From positions 1 through 32,675 of the forward strand of contig JAUXPP010000107.1 of the NCBI GenBank assembly GCA_030683705.1: DNA of 32,675 nt. The letters are read 5' to 3'. The notes beneath the pieces were generated by a model. That model searched no databases. It had not been told where the DNA came from and worked only from the letters and a program-made list of their open reading frames with translations. The translations under genes and the position numbers were made by a program. Below, piece after piece: positions 14,450 to 22,900 of this stretch. Source of the stretch: Polaromonas sp. (GTDB lineage: Bacteria > Pseudomonadota > Gammaproteobacteria > Burkholderiales > Burkholderiaceae_C). Within the stretch, counting starts at the first letter, position 1. Every line of letters starts with the position of its first letter.

Positions 14450-14815
14450 ATGAACGAGACAGAGACAAGCCAGCCAGCCGACGACCCCACCGTGGAGGTC
14501 AGCCACCAGGACTTCAAAATCGGCCTGCCCATGGGCCGCTTCCGCCTGATCGTCAACCCGGAGCGCGCGCAGAAATACGTCAAGCACCGGCTCTTCGTGA
14601 TCGGCATTGCGCTGCCTCTGCTCGGCATAGGCGCGGCGCTGGCCCTTTCCGGTTACGTCTGGTGGGGGCTGCCGCTGGTGGCTGCCGGCGCCCTGCTGCC
14701 CCGTGTCATCAAGGCGCACGCCGCCAAAATCCTGCTGCACCTGGCGCTGCAGGACGCCAAAACCTACCGCGAAGCGATCGAGTACGAAATCCTGGAAGTA
14801 CGCCGCGCTACCTGA
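14450..14815 (+). CDS. Small inner-membrane protein, function unknown
   Basis: A 121-residue protein: a soluble, acidic N-terminus of about 47 residues, two hydrophobic segments (about 49-67 and 71-87, separated by a short turn), then a C-terminal amphipathic helix (AAKILLHLALQDAKTYREAIEYEIL). The two-helix hairpin suggests an inner-membrane protein with both ends in the cytoplasm. I do not recognise a named family. It follows uvrD after 56 bp and overlaps the convergent binding-protein gene by 8 bp at the 3' ends. Confidence 0.75.
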   Translation: MNETETSQPADDPTVEVSHQDFKIGLPMGRFRLIVNPERAQKYVKHRLFVIGIALPLLGIGAALALSGYVWWGLPLVAAGALLPRVIKAHAAKILLHLALQDAKTYREAIEYEILEVRRAT

Positions 14816-15953
14816 GCAAACGCCCGTCGCGGCCAATCACGGTCACTTCGACGAACTTCGAGCCGACGCGGTTGTCCGGCGAGAAACTCACCTTGAAGCC
14901 GCCCACGTCATAGCTGTTCATTTTTTCGAGCTGGCTCATGATTTTGGCGCGTGTCGGGTCTGCGCCGCTGCGCCGGATCGCCTCCACCAGGATTTTGGCC
15001 GCGATGAAGGATTCCATGCTGGCGTACGACACCACTTTGTCCGGCTGGTACCTGGCCATCAGGGTCTGGAACTCGCGAGCCACCGGCGCCAGCGTGGAAT
15101 ACGGGTAGGGCATGACTTGTGAAATGCCGATGCCGCGGGCGTTTTCTTCACCGGCGTTTTTCAGCAGTTCCTTGAAGTTCACGACGGAAATGCTGAACAG
15201 GCGGGCCTTGCTGCCTTGCGCCCGCATCTTTTTGATGAATGCGGCAGAGGCGCGGTTGACCGACACCATGATGATGGCGTCCGGGTTGGCCGGCGCGATG
15301 GCGGCCACCGCGGCATCCACTTCCTCGGGTTTGGTGCGGTCGTAACCACCTGTCGCCACCGCCTTCATGCCGAGTTTCTGCAGTGCGCTCTCGGCGCCGG
15401 CCAGCCCGCTTTTGCCGAAAGGGTCGTCCTGGTACATCACGGCAAAGCGGCGCAGGCCGATGGTGTGCAGGTGCTCCACCATGCGCGCGGTCTCGTCGGT
15501 GTAGCTGGCGCGGATGTGAAAGATATGCGGGTTCATCGGTGAACGCAGATCCTGCGCGCCGGTATAGGGCGCCAGCAGCGCGATGCCTGCCTCTTCGAGC
15601 ACCTTGTTCCGGTTCAGCGCCAGCACGTTGCCGGTCCCGACAAACCCGAACAGCGCCAGCGGCTTTTCCTCGGAAAGCAGTTGACGGGTCAAGGCCAGGG
15701 TCTGGTCCGGCTTGTAGCTGTCGTCCTTGACCGCCACGCGGATCTTGCGGCCGTAGATGCCGCCGCCCTCGTTGATGTGCGCGAAATAAGCGGCACCGCC
15801 GGCCACGTATTCGTTGCCTGTGCCGGCGATGGTGCCGGTCAGGGGCGCCACCTGGCCGATCACGATGTCTTCACGTCCGGGTGCTGCCTGTGCCAGGTGG
15901 GTCACCAGCGCCATGGCGATGGCTGCGAGCCAGTGCTTGTTTTTCAAGGTCAT
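14808..15953 (-). CDS. Periplasmic binding protein of a branched-chain amino acid-type ABC transporter
   Basis: A 381-residue type-1 periplasmic binding protein (Peripla_BP_6/LivK-like). It has a signal peptide ending at AQA-AP (about 23), the opening strand DIVIGQVAPLTGTIAGTG, and the family strings GGGIYGRKIRVAVKDDSYKPDQTLALTRQL (split around residues 65-95) and FGFVGTGNV. In Comamonadaceae such proteins are very numerous and often stand alone; no permease or ATPase gene accompanies this one here, so the ligand (amino acid, amide or aromatic acid) is unknown. The start at 15953 is supported by AGGAG/AGGA upstream. It is divergent from an IclR regulator, with a palindrome in between that may control it. 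Confidence 0.9.
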   Translation of the reverse strand: MTLKNKHWLAAIAMALVTHLAQAAPGREDIVIGQVAPLTGTIAGTGNEYVAGGAAYFAHINEGGGIYGRKIRVAVKDDSYKPDQTLALTRQLLSEEKPLALFGFVGTGNVLALNRNKVLEEAGIALLAPYTGAQDLRSPMNPHIFHIRASYTDETARMVEHLHTIGLRRFAVMYQDDPFGKSGLAGAESALQKLGMKAVATGGYDRTKPEEVDAAVAAIAPANPDAIIMVSVNRASAAFIKKMRAQGSKARLFSISVVNFKELLKNAGEENARGIGISQVMPYPYSTLAPVAREFQTLMARYQPDKVVSYASMESFIAAKILVEAIRRSGADPTRAKIMSQLEKMNSYDVGGFKVSFSPDNRVGSKFVEVTVIGRDGRLLR

Positions 15954-15978
15954 GGGTCCTACTCCTCATTTTGTTGTG

Positions 15979-16026
15979 TTCTGCATTGCAGAATATGTAT
16001 CCACCGCTGTGGTGGAGGGTATTCTG
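15979..16026. promoter_or_regulatory. Palindromic candidate operator between binding-protein and IclR genes
   Basis: TTCTGCA-T-TGCAGAA at 15979-15993 is a perfect 7-1-7 palindrome. The half-site reappears inverted (CAGAATA at 15989-15995, TATTCTG at 16020-16026) around a CCACC/GGTGG hairpin (16001-16015). IclR-family regulators bind short palindromes in divergent promoter regions, and this one is 26 bp upstream of the binding-protein start. Confidence 0.55.
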
Positions 16027-16118
16027 TGGCGCTTTGCCTTGTCATGTCCAAGGGAATCCCCGCGAAATGGCGCACAGGTGACACCGTTGCACCCCCAAAA
16101 TTGACCGATAATTCCGCC

Positions 16119-16142
16119 ATGCAGAACAACGAAGCCAAATGA
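16119..16142 (+). other. Seven-codon upstream ORF overlapping the IclR start
   Basis: ATG at 16119 begins MQNNEAK and ends in TGA overlapping the regulator's ATG as ATGA (16139-16142). The regulator lacks a good Shine-Dalgarno of its own, so translation could be coupled to this leader. It may also be chance. Confidence 0.25.
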
Positions 16143-16972
16143 AAACCAAAGTACTCGAGACGCCTTCTGTCCCAGGTTCAAAGCCAGCGGCGGCCAGGGA
16201 AGACCGCCACTTCGTCACCGCGCTGGCGCGTGGTCTCGATGTGCTCAGCGCCTTTCGCTCGCGCGACCGCATGCTGGGTAACCAGGAACTGGCGCGTCGC
16301 TGCGGTCTGCCCAAGTCGACGATCTCGAGGTTGACCTATACCCTGACGCGCCAGGGTTACCTGGTACCGGCTACCGACGGCAAGGGAGCGGCCGGTTACC
16401 GGCTCGGCAGCGCCGTGCTCGCGCTGGGCGGCGCCATGCTGGCGCGTCTGGACATGCGCCAGATCGCGCGCCCGCTGATGCAGGACCTGGCCGACAGTTC
16501 GCAGGCCATGGTGTCGCTGGGCATACGTGACCGTCTGAGCATGATTTATGTTGAAAACTGCCGCAGCGAGTCGGCGCTGACCCTGAGCCTGGATGTCGGT
16601 TCACGCATCCCCGTGGCCCAGACCGCCATGGGACGCGCCTACCTGGCCGGCTGCAGCGACGCTGAGCGCAGCGACCTGATGGAGCGCATCCGGGCACATG
16701 ATGAACAGGCCTGGCCGGCGACGCGCGCCGGCATCGAACTGGCGCTGGCGCACTACCGGGAGCACGGTTGTTGCGCATCCTTCGGTGGCTGGCAAAAAGA
16801 CGTGAACGCGATCGCCGCGGCCTTCCGGCCGGAGGGCGGGCGCGCGGTCATGGTGGTCAGTTGTGGCGGGCCGGGCTTCAATCTGTCGCCGCAATTCCTG
16901 ATGAACGAGGTGCGGCCGCAGCTGGTCAGCCTGGTCCGCAAGCTGCAGGGGGCCTCGGGTGACGCCTGCTGA
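16139..16972 (+). CDS. IclR-family transcriptional regulator
   Basis: A 277-residue IclR regulator. The N-terminal winged helix (about 25-90) reads FVTALARGLDVLSAF, then QELARRCGLPKSTISRLTYTLTRQGYL, a textbook IclR DNA-binding domain. The C-terminal ligand domain (about 100-270) has the family's YVENCRSESALTL strand and VSCGGPGFNLS end. The effector cannot be read from sequence. Its divergent partner is a branched-chain-type binding protein, so it may govern uptake of an amino-acid-like or aromatic substrate. Stop codons of this gene and the convergent FecR-domain gene are 18 bp apart. Confidence 0.92.
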   Translation: MKTKVLETPSVPGSKPAAAREDRHFVTALARGLDVLSAFRSRDRMLGNQELARRCGLPKSTISRLTYTLTRQGYLVPATDGKGAAGYRLGSAVLALGGAMLARLDMRQIARPLMQDLADSSQAMVSLGIRDRLSMIYVENCRSESALTLSLDVGSRIPVAQTAMGRAYLAGCSDAERSDLMERIRAHDEQAWPATRAGIELALAHYREHGCCASFGGWQKDVNAIAAAFRPEGGRAVMVVSCGGPGFNLSPQFLMNEVRPQLVSLVRKLQGASGDAC

Positions 16973-16990
16973 CGCGCAGCCGCCGCAAGC

Positions 16991-17710
16991 TCAGTAGGTC
17001 ATCCTGCCGCTGCCGTCCTTGATGCCCTTGCGGCCCGCGATCTGCCAGCTTGTGCGCTGGTCAATCAGGCCGGCCAGGAATTCCAGTTCTTCGTCGCTGT
17101 GGTTCAGCGCGCGCGCCGGGCTCAGGAACTTGCCGTCCCGCGCCGTGGCATCGGCCCAGAACGCCTGGTGGTAGTCGGCCTGCGACACCTGCTTTTCATT
17201 GGCCGCGTCCAGGTCCACCGTGCCGTAACAGTTGCAGAAGTAGTTGCGGTCGCCCTGGTCGGCAAAAATTTCGGCATAAACACCGGTGCCGCGTATGCCG
17301 GCCGTGAGTGTCGGCATCACGATGCTGCGGTTGGCACCCTTGCCCCAGACGCTGGCCACGGCGCCGGTCAGCAGGCGCAGCAGGCTGACCGCATTGAGTG
17401 TGTTGCCGCGCTCCACGGCCAGCCGGGAGTTTTGCCGCACCTGGAAGGAGGCGTTGCCGATCACGAAAATCAGGTTGGCGCCGGGACCGGTCTGGATCTC
17501 GTCGCCCGTCTGTATTGCCTGCTGCGGGCTCAAGCGCGCGCCGTTGAGGGTGGCGTCACCGGTCAACTGCACGATGTTGCTGCGCTGCTGGGCCATGGCG
17601 GCGGGCAGTCCCCCCATCGCCACCCAGGCCGCGGCGGCCTTGAGCGCGTCGCGGCGCTGGTACCACAGGATTTCTTTTTCTTGCCGGCCTTGCAACAGGT
17701 GCTGGGTCAT
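16991..17710 (-). CDS. FecR-domain protein with twin-arginine-like signal
   Basis: A 239-residue protein. The N-terminus has YQRRDALKAAAAWVAMGG and a cleavage-like PAAMAQQ at about 38-42, which looks like a Tat signal. A FecR-type domain follows (about 45-150: VVQLTGDATLNG-like strand, GDEIQTGPGANLIFVIG, RLLTGAVASVWGKG, RGTGVYAEI). The remaining part has a Cys pair (FCNCYG) and no family I know. FecR domains occur in iron-signalling anti-sigma factors, but there is no membrane segment or sigma gene here, so an iron role is not supported. It starts inside the stop of the preceding gene (ATGA). Confidence 0.75.
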   Translation of the reverse strand: MTQHLLQGRQEKEILWYQRRDALKAAAAWVAMGGLPAAMAQQRSNIVQLTGDATLNGARLSPQQAIQTGDEIQTGPGANLIFVIGNASFQVRQNSRLAVERGNTLNAVSLLRLLTGAVASVWGKGANRSIVMPTLTAGIRGTGVYAEIFADQGDRNYFCNCYGTVDLDAANEKQVSQADYHQAFWADATARDGKFLSPARALNHSDEELEFLAGLIDQRTSWQIAGRKGIKDGSGRMTY

Positions 17711-18477
17711 GGAGTGTCTCCAGGGGGGATGGGATCGTCGGTGGGGGTGGCTTCAAAACTGTCACGGAAGGTGAAATAAATCGATGCCGAAAACATGGCG
17801 GCCATCAGCAGGGCCACCGGCATGATCATCGCCGCAGCGGCTTCGGGGCTGGCCAGCAGGCTGGCCAGCACGGTGACCACCAGGCCGATGGCCATCAGCA
17901 CGACCATCCAGGTGATGCCGAACACGGTGTAGGCCCCGGCGTTCCTCAGCACCACCACGGCGCTGAAGAACAGGCTCTTGACGGGTGTGACGCCGTGCCA
18001 GTGCACCAGCGCAGGCGCATGCCAGAACAGCACCGACACCGGCAGGTACAGCACCATCACGAGCAGCATCGCTCCCTGCATGCCCGGTGTCAGTGCGTTT
18101 TCGCGGCTGACCGGCGCATCCACGAACAGCGGCACGATGGACACGATCAGCAGGCAGGCAGCTGCATACAGGAAACCCAGCACCATCATGGCGCGCGCGC
18201 GTTGCTGGCCGGCCCGGAAGGCGCTGATCAGGATGGCCGGCATGGGGAAGCGCCCTTTGGTGGCTTCCAGCGTGGCGGCCATCAGGCCCAGGGTGGCCGC
18301 CGGCACAATCGCCAGCGCCAGGACCACGCCCACGAGCGGAATCAGCGAGGCCACCGTGGCTGCAGCCATGTACAGGAAGAACAGACCCGCCAGCGCGAGC
18401 GGCTGCTTGAAGAAGGTCTGGATGCCGAGCTTGACCCATGTGATGCCGGTGCGTGCGGGGACGATGTTGAGTTTCAT
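17707..18477 (-). CDS. BPSS1780-family integral membrane protein
   Basis: A 256-residue protein with about six predicted membrane helices. The opening MKLNIVPARTGITWVKLGI followed by FFKQPLALAGLFFLYM is typical of the BPSS1780 family of betaproteobacterial membrane proteins, whose function is unknown. The C-terminal tail is short, acidic and Pro-rich (TPTDDPIPPGD). It is translationally coupled (4-nt overlap) to the FecR-domain protein, so the two may act together at the envelope. The upstream region (18478-18633) contains a possible promoter with TTCAAG, 18 nt and TTAAAT on the minus strand. Confidence 0.8.
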   Translation of the reverse strand: MKLNIVPARTGITWVKLGIQTFFKQPLALAGLFFLYMAAATVASLIPLVGVVLALAIVPAATLGLMAATLEATKGRFPMPAILISAFRAGQQRARAMMVLGFLYAAACLLIVSIVPLFVDAPVSRENALTPGMQGAMLLVMVLYLPVSVLFWHAPALVHWHGVTPVKSLFFSAVVVLRNAGAYTVFGITWMVVLMAIGLVVTVLASLLASPEAAAAMIMPVALLMAAMFSASIYFTFRDSFEATPTDDPIPPGDTP

Positions 18478-18633
18478 TGAGAGGATGGCGTGTTGAGGGG
18501 GTCAGGGCGCAAGGGGTTCACGGTCGGCCGTTGAAAAAGGGCGATTGGGTGAACAATTTAACGCCAGCGCCCGAGTTTGCTTGAAAAAAAGGAGCGCCTG
18601 CAAGTTTTCCACAAGCGCGTGTGGCGGCCTGTT

Positions 18634-19620
18634 TCAGTGCGACAGGCCGCAGGGATGGGTGGCGCGCTGGCGCAGCACGCGCTCGAAGTGGCCGGGATCG
18701 TGCGCCTGCAGCAGCGCCGCTTCACGCGGCAGGTGGAAGTCCCACAGGCGTGAAATCCAGAAGCGCAGGGCGCCGGCGCGCAGCATCGCCGGCAGCAGTG
18801 CACGTTCCTGCGCACCCAGGCGCCGTACCGACTGGTAAGCCGCAAGGAAGGCGTCGGCCCGCGCCGCGTCGTGCGCCCCGCTGTCCAGGTGGATGCACCA
18901 GTCGTTCAGGCTCACGCCGATGTCGAACAGGAAGGTGTCGCAGCCGGCAAAGTAGAAATCGAAAAAACCGGTGAGTTCGGGCGCGTCGCCCCCGCTGTCG
19001 AACATCACGTTGTCGCGAAACAGGTCGGCATGGATGGGCCCGCGCGGCAGGGCGCGCCAGCCGGACGAGGCTGCCACATGGTTCTGGTAGGCCAGCTCGG
19101 ACAGGATCAGCCGGCGTTGCGCCTCGTCCAGGTAGGGCAACACCACCGGGACGGTGTCGTTCCACCAGGCCAGGCCGCGCAGGTTGGGCTGGCTGCGCGG
19201 AAAGTCGCGCCCGGCCAGGTGCATGCGTGCCAGCGTTTCCCCGACCGCGGCGCAATGCGCGGGCGTGGGCGCCAGTTCGCTGCGGCCGCGCAAGCGGTTG
19301 ACCACGGCGGCGGGCTTGTCCTTCAGGCGCAGCAGGATCTCGCCGGCCTGACCGGCGCCGCCAGCCACGATGGCTTGCGGCTCGGGCACCGGGATGCCGT
19401 GCTGGGCCAGGTGTTTCATCAGGTGCAGGTAAAACGGCAACTGCTCGAAGCTCAGGCGCTCGAACAGGGTCAGCACGTAGCGACCCTGGTCGGTGTCCAC
19501 AAAGTAGTTGGTGTTTTCGATCCCGCCTGCGCAGGCGGTGATGTTCTGCAGTTGCCCCAGGCCGAGCGACTGCAAAAGGGGGGCGGCCTCGTCAAGCGAG
19601 ACTTCGGTGTAAACGGCCAT
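18634..19620 (-). CDS. thrB: Homoserine kinase (choline kinase-like fold)
   Basis: Phosphorylates homoserine in threonine biosynthesis in the cytoplasm. The 328-residue protein belongs to the Pseudomonas-type ThrB class, which has an aminoglycoside phosphotransferase/choline kinase fold instead of the GHMP fold. It shows the N-terminal GGIENTNYFV glycine loop, the catalytic HADLFRDN (197-204) and the metal-binding FFDFYFAGCD (Asp221). Its place next to a DUF2782 gene and polA matches what I remember of betaproteobacterial genomes. The gene upstream ends 36 nt before it on the same strand, so the two may be co-transcribed. Shine-Dalgarno is weak. Confidence 0.92.
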   Translation of the reverse strand: MAVYTEVSLDEAAPLLQSLGLGQLQNITACAGGIENTNYFVDTDQGRYVLTLFERLSFEQLPFYLHLMKHLAQHGIPVPEPQAIVAGGAGQAGEILLRLKDKPAAVVNRLRGRSELAPTPAHCAAVGETLARMHLAGRDFPRSQPNLRGLAWWNDTVPVVLPYLDEAQRRLILSELAYQNHVAASSGWRALPRGPIHADLFRDNVMFDSGGDAPELTGFFDFYFAGCDTFLFDIGVSLNDWCIHLDSGAHDAARADAFLAAYQSVRRLGAQERALLPAMLRAGALRFWISRLWDFHLPREAALLQAHDPGHFERVLRQRATHPCGLSH

Positions 19621-19656
19621 GCCTGGAACTGGAAACCGGAAGCTGCGAACGGAAGA

Positions 19657-20025
19657 CTAGAACTTCAGCACGTTCCAGACGCGGGCGCCGGTGGCGCCTG
19701 CGCCCGATTTGGACGGGGCCGTACCGCCGCCCTTGGTGGAGTCGGACGGCAACACCTCATAGGCCGGCACACCGGCCTTGGGCTGCACCGTGATGCTCTG
19801 GGTTTCACCGCCGACACGCAGTTCATCGATGCGTGAACCGGCGTCTTCCGTGCGGATGCGCTGGATCGCCGGATCGGGCCGACTGCTGGCCGGGTTGGTG
19901 CCCGGTTGCACGGCAGGGGCGGGCGCTGCCGCCGGGGCAGGCGCTGCCGTCTGGGCCAGGGCCGGGGCGCCGGCCAACGCGGCAGCGGCGCCAGCGAGCA
20001 GAAGGGAGCAGATGGGGTGGTGCAT
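19657..20025 (-). CDS. DUF2782-family exported protein
   Basis: A 122-residue protein with a signal peptide (MHHPICSLLLAGAAAALAGAPALA, given here in parts: basic start, hydrophobic core, ALA-QTA cleavage near 24-25). It is followed by a Pro/Ala-rich linker and a C-terminal domain of about 60 residues (IQRIRTEDAGSRIDELRVGG, then VQPKAGVPAYEVLP), the DUF2782 pattern. I chose ATG 20025 because it gives the signal peptide; longer in-frame starts run into polA. Function unknown. It is divergent from polA with about 54 bp between the starts. Confidence 0.8.
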   Translation of the reverse strand: MHHPICSLLLAGAAAALAGAPALAQTAAPAPAAAPAPAVQPGTNPASSRPDPAIQRIRTEDAGSRIDELRVGGETQSITVQPKAGVPAYEVLPSDSTKGGGTAPSKSGAGATGARVWNVLKF

Positions 20026-20079
20026 GGCAACATTGTAGGGGGGCGGCACGCCCATGGATAGAGCGGGCAAAATGGGCCC

Positions 20080-22899
20080 ATGAGCACCGACAAAAAAACC
20101 TTGCTGCTGGTGGATGGCTCCAGCTACCTGTACCGCGCCTTCCATGCCATGCCCGACCTGCGCGCCGACCCGGGGAATCCAGCCAGCCCGGCCACCGGCG
20201 CCATCCGCGGCATGGTCAACATGATGCAAAAGCTGCGCAAGGACGTGCGGGCCGACTACGCCGCCTGCGTCTTCGACGCCAAGGGGCCGACCTTTCGCGA
20301 TGCGCTTTACCCCGCGTACAAGGCGCAGCGTTCGCCCATGCCCGACGATTTGCGCAGCCAGGTCGCGCCCATCCACGAGGTGGTGCGTTTGCTCGGCTGG
20401 AAGGTGCTGGACGTGCCGGGTGTGGAGGCCGACGACGTGATCGGCACGCTGGCCTGCATGGCGTCAAGGCAGGGCATAACGGTCATCATCTCCAGTGGCG
20501 ACAAGGATTTGAGCCAGCTGGTCGATGAACACATCACGGTGATCGACACCATGAACGACAGGCGGCGCGACCTCGCCGGCGTCGAGGCCGAGTTTGGCGT
20601 GCCGCCGCGCCTGATGGTGGACTACCAGGCGCTGGTCGGCGACGCGGTAGACAACGTGCCCGGCGTGCCCAAGGTCGGTCCCAAGACCGCTGTCAAGTGG
20701 CTGCTCGAATACGGTTCGCTCGATGCGCTGGTGGCGCGCGCCGGCGAGATCAAGGGGGTGGTTGGCGACAACCTGCGCCAGTCGCTGGACTGGCTGCCCA
20801 AGGGCCGCGAGCTGCTGACCATCAAGAAGGACTGCGACCTGGTGGATTACATCGACGGCCTGCCCGCCATGGAATCGATAGCGATGGGCCCCCAGCAGAC
20901 CGAGGCCCTCAAGGACTTTTACGAAAAATACGGCTTCAAGGGCCTGGTCCGGCAGATCGAGGTTGAAAGCACCCCGCCGGAGCTGCCGGCCGGCCCGGAC
21001 ACCCACCGTCAGGGCCGCGCGGCCGCCTCGTCCGGCGAGCCGGGACTTTTTGACGAGCCGGCCTTTCTGGCGACGCCGCTGGCCGAGCGGGCCACCAACC
21101 TGCGTTACGACACCGTGCTGACCTGGGAAATGTTCGATCGCTGGCTGGCAAAAATCGAAGCTGCGGACCTGGTCGCGCTGGACACCGAAACCACCTCGCT
21201 CGACGAAATGCAGGCGCAGATTGTCGGTCTGAGTTTCAGCGTCGAGCCCGGCGAGGCGGCCTATATCCCGCTGACCCACGACTACCCCGATGCGCCGGCG
21301 CAACTGCCGCCGGACGAGGTGCTGGCGCGGCTCAAGCCCTGGCTGGAAAACCCGGCCAAAGCCAAGCTGGGACAACACGTCAAGTACGACCGGCATGTAT
21401 TCGCCAACCACGGCATCGAGGTCCGGGGTTACGCCCATGACACCATGCTGCAGAGTTATGTGCTGGAAGTGACCAAGCCGCATGGCCTGGCCAGCCTGGC
21501 CGAGCGCCATGTGGGCCGCAGCGGCATCAACTACGAAGACCTGTGCGGCAAGGGCGCGCACCAGATCAAGTTCAACCAGGTCGATATCGCCAGGGCCGCC
21601 GAATATTCGTGTGAGGATTCAGACCAGACGCTCGACGTGCACCGGGTGTTGTGGCCGCAGCTGCAGGCCAACGAAAAACTGCTGTTCATTTACCAGCTCG
21701 AAATGCAAAGCAGCGAGGCCTTGTACCGCATCGAGCGTAATGGGGTGCTGATCGACGCGCCCATGCTGGCGACCCAGAGCCATGAGCTCGGCCAGCGCAT
21801 CCTGCAACTGGAAGCCGAGGCTTACGAAATCGCCGGCCAGCCCTTCAACCTGGGCAGCCCCAAACAACTCGGCGAAATTTTCTTCGACAAGCTGGGCATG
21901 CCGGTGATCAAGAAAACACCAAGCGGCGCGCGCAGCACCGACGAGGAGGTGCTGGAAAAACTGGCCGAGGACTACCCGCTGCCGGCCAAGCTGCTGGAGC
22001 ACCGCTCGCTCAGCAAGCTCAAGGGCACTTACACCGACAAGTTGGCCCAGCTGGCGCATCCGCGCACCGGCCGCGTGCACACCCATTACGCGCAGGCCGT
22101 CGCGGTCACGGGCCGGCTGTCCAGCAATGACCCCAATCTGCAGAACATCCCGGTGCGAACGCCGGAGGGCCGGCGCGTGCGCGAGGCCTTTGTCGCCCCT
22201 TCCGGCAGCGTGATCGCCAGCGCCGACTACTCGCAGATCGAGCTGCGCATCATGGCGCACCTCAGCGGTGACGAAGCCCTGCTGCGCGCCTTCACCGACG
22301 GCCTGGATGTGCACAAGGCCACCGCCGCCGAGGTCTTCAGCGTGGCCCTGGACCAGGTCAGCAGCGAGCAGCGGCGCTACGCCAAGGTCATCAACTTCGG
22401 ACTGATCTACGGCATGAGCAGCTTCGGCCTGGCGCGAAACCTCGGCATCGAGACCAGGGCCGCGGCCGCCTACATCGACAAGTACTTCCAGCGTTACCCG
22501 GGCGTGAAGAACTACATGGAGCAGACCGTGGTGTTCGCCCAGGAGAACCATTTCGTCGAAACCGTGTTCGGCCGCCGCCTGTACCTGGCCGAGATCAACG
22601 GCGGCAGCGGCCCGCGCAAAAAGGCTGCCGAACGTCAGGCCATCAACGCGCCCATGCAGGGCACGGCCGCCGACCTGATCAAGCTCAGCATGGTCAAGGT
22701 GCAGCAAGTGCTGGACGCCGAACAACGCGCGACCAAAATGATCATGCAGGTGCACGATGAACTGGTGTTCGAGGTGCCCGAGGCCGAGGTCGAATGGGTG
22801 CGCACCGAAATCCCGCGCCTGATGGCCGGTGTTGCCGAGCTCAAGGTGCCGCTGCTGGCCGAGATCGGTGTCGGCCCGAACTGGGAACAGGCGCACTGA
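20080..22899 (+). CDS. polA: DNA polymerase I
   Basis: Gap-filling and primer-removing polymerase, 939 residues. The N-terminal 5' nuclease (about 1-300) has LLLVDGSSYLYRAFHA, GVEADDVIGT and GDAVDNVPGVPKVGPKTA. The 3'-5' exonuclease domain (about 340-535) keeps its metal ligands (Asp368, Glu370 in ALDTETTSLD; the later AHDTM and YSCEDSDQT motifs), so proofreading should be intact. The polymerase domain has DPNLQNIPVRTPEG, motif A DYSQIELR (Asp716), an O-helix with RRYAKVINFGLIYGM and motif C VHDELVFEVP (Asp893). Length is normal. The TPR-glycosyltransferase gene starts one base after its stop. Confidence 0.97.
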   Translation: MSTDKKTLLLVDGSSYLYRAFHAMPDLRADPGNPASPATGAIRGMVNMMQKLRKDVRADYAACVFDAKGPTFRDALYPAYKAQRSPMPDDLRSQVAPIHEVVRLLGWKVLDVPGVEADDVIGTLACMASRQGITVIISSGDKDLSQLVDEHITVIDTMNDRRRDLAGVEAEFGVPPRLMVDYQALVGDAVDNVPGVPKVGPKTAVKWLLEYGSLDALVARAGEIKGVVGDNLRQSLDWLPKGRELLTIKKDCDLVDYIDGLPAMESIAMGPQQTEALKDFYEKYGFKGLVRQIEVESTPPELPAGPDTHRQGRAAASSGEPGLFDEPAFLATPLAERATNLRYDTVLTWEMFDRWLAKIEAADLVALDTETTSLDEMQAQIVGLSFSVEPGEAAYIPLTHDYPDAPAQLPPDEVLARLKPWLENPAKAKLGQHVKYDRHVFANHGIEVRGYAHDTMLQSYVLEVTKPHGLASLAERHVGRSGINYEDLCGKGAHQIKFNQVDIARAAEYSCEDSDQTLDVHRVLWPQLQANEKLLFIYQLEMQSSEALYRIERNGVLIDAPMLATQSHELGQRILQLEAEAYEIAGQPFNLGSPKQLGEIFFDKLGMPVIKKTPSGARSTDEEVLEKLAEDYPLPAKLLEHRSLSKLKGTYTDKLAQLAHPRTGRVHTHYAQAVAVTGRLSSNDPNLQNIPVRTPEGRRVREAFVAPSGSVIASADYSQIELRIMAHLSGDEALLRAFTDGLDVHKATAAEVFSVALDQVSSEQRRYAKVINFGLIYGMSSFGLARNLGIETRAAAAYIDKYFQRYPGVKNYMEQTVVFAQENHFVETVFGRRLYLAEINGGSGPRKKAAERQAINAPMQGTAADLIKLSMVKVQQVLDAEQRATKMIMQVHDELVFEVPEAEVEWVRTEIPRLMAGVAELKVPLLAEIGVGPNWEQAH

Positions 22900-22900
22900 C

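Noticed and set aside
16991..17710. FecR-type iron-signalling anti-sigma factor
   Set aside because: No sigma gene, no TonB receptor and a Tat-like signal in place of the single membrane helix.
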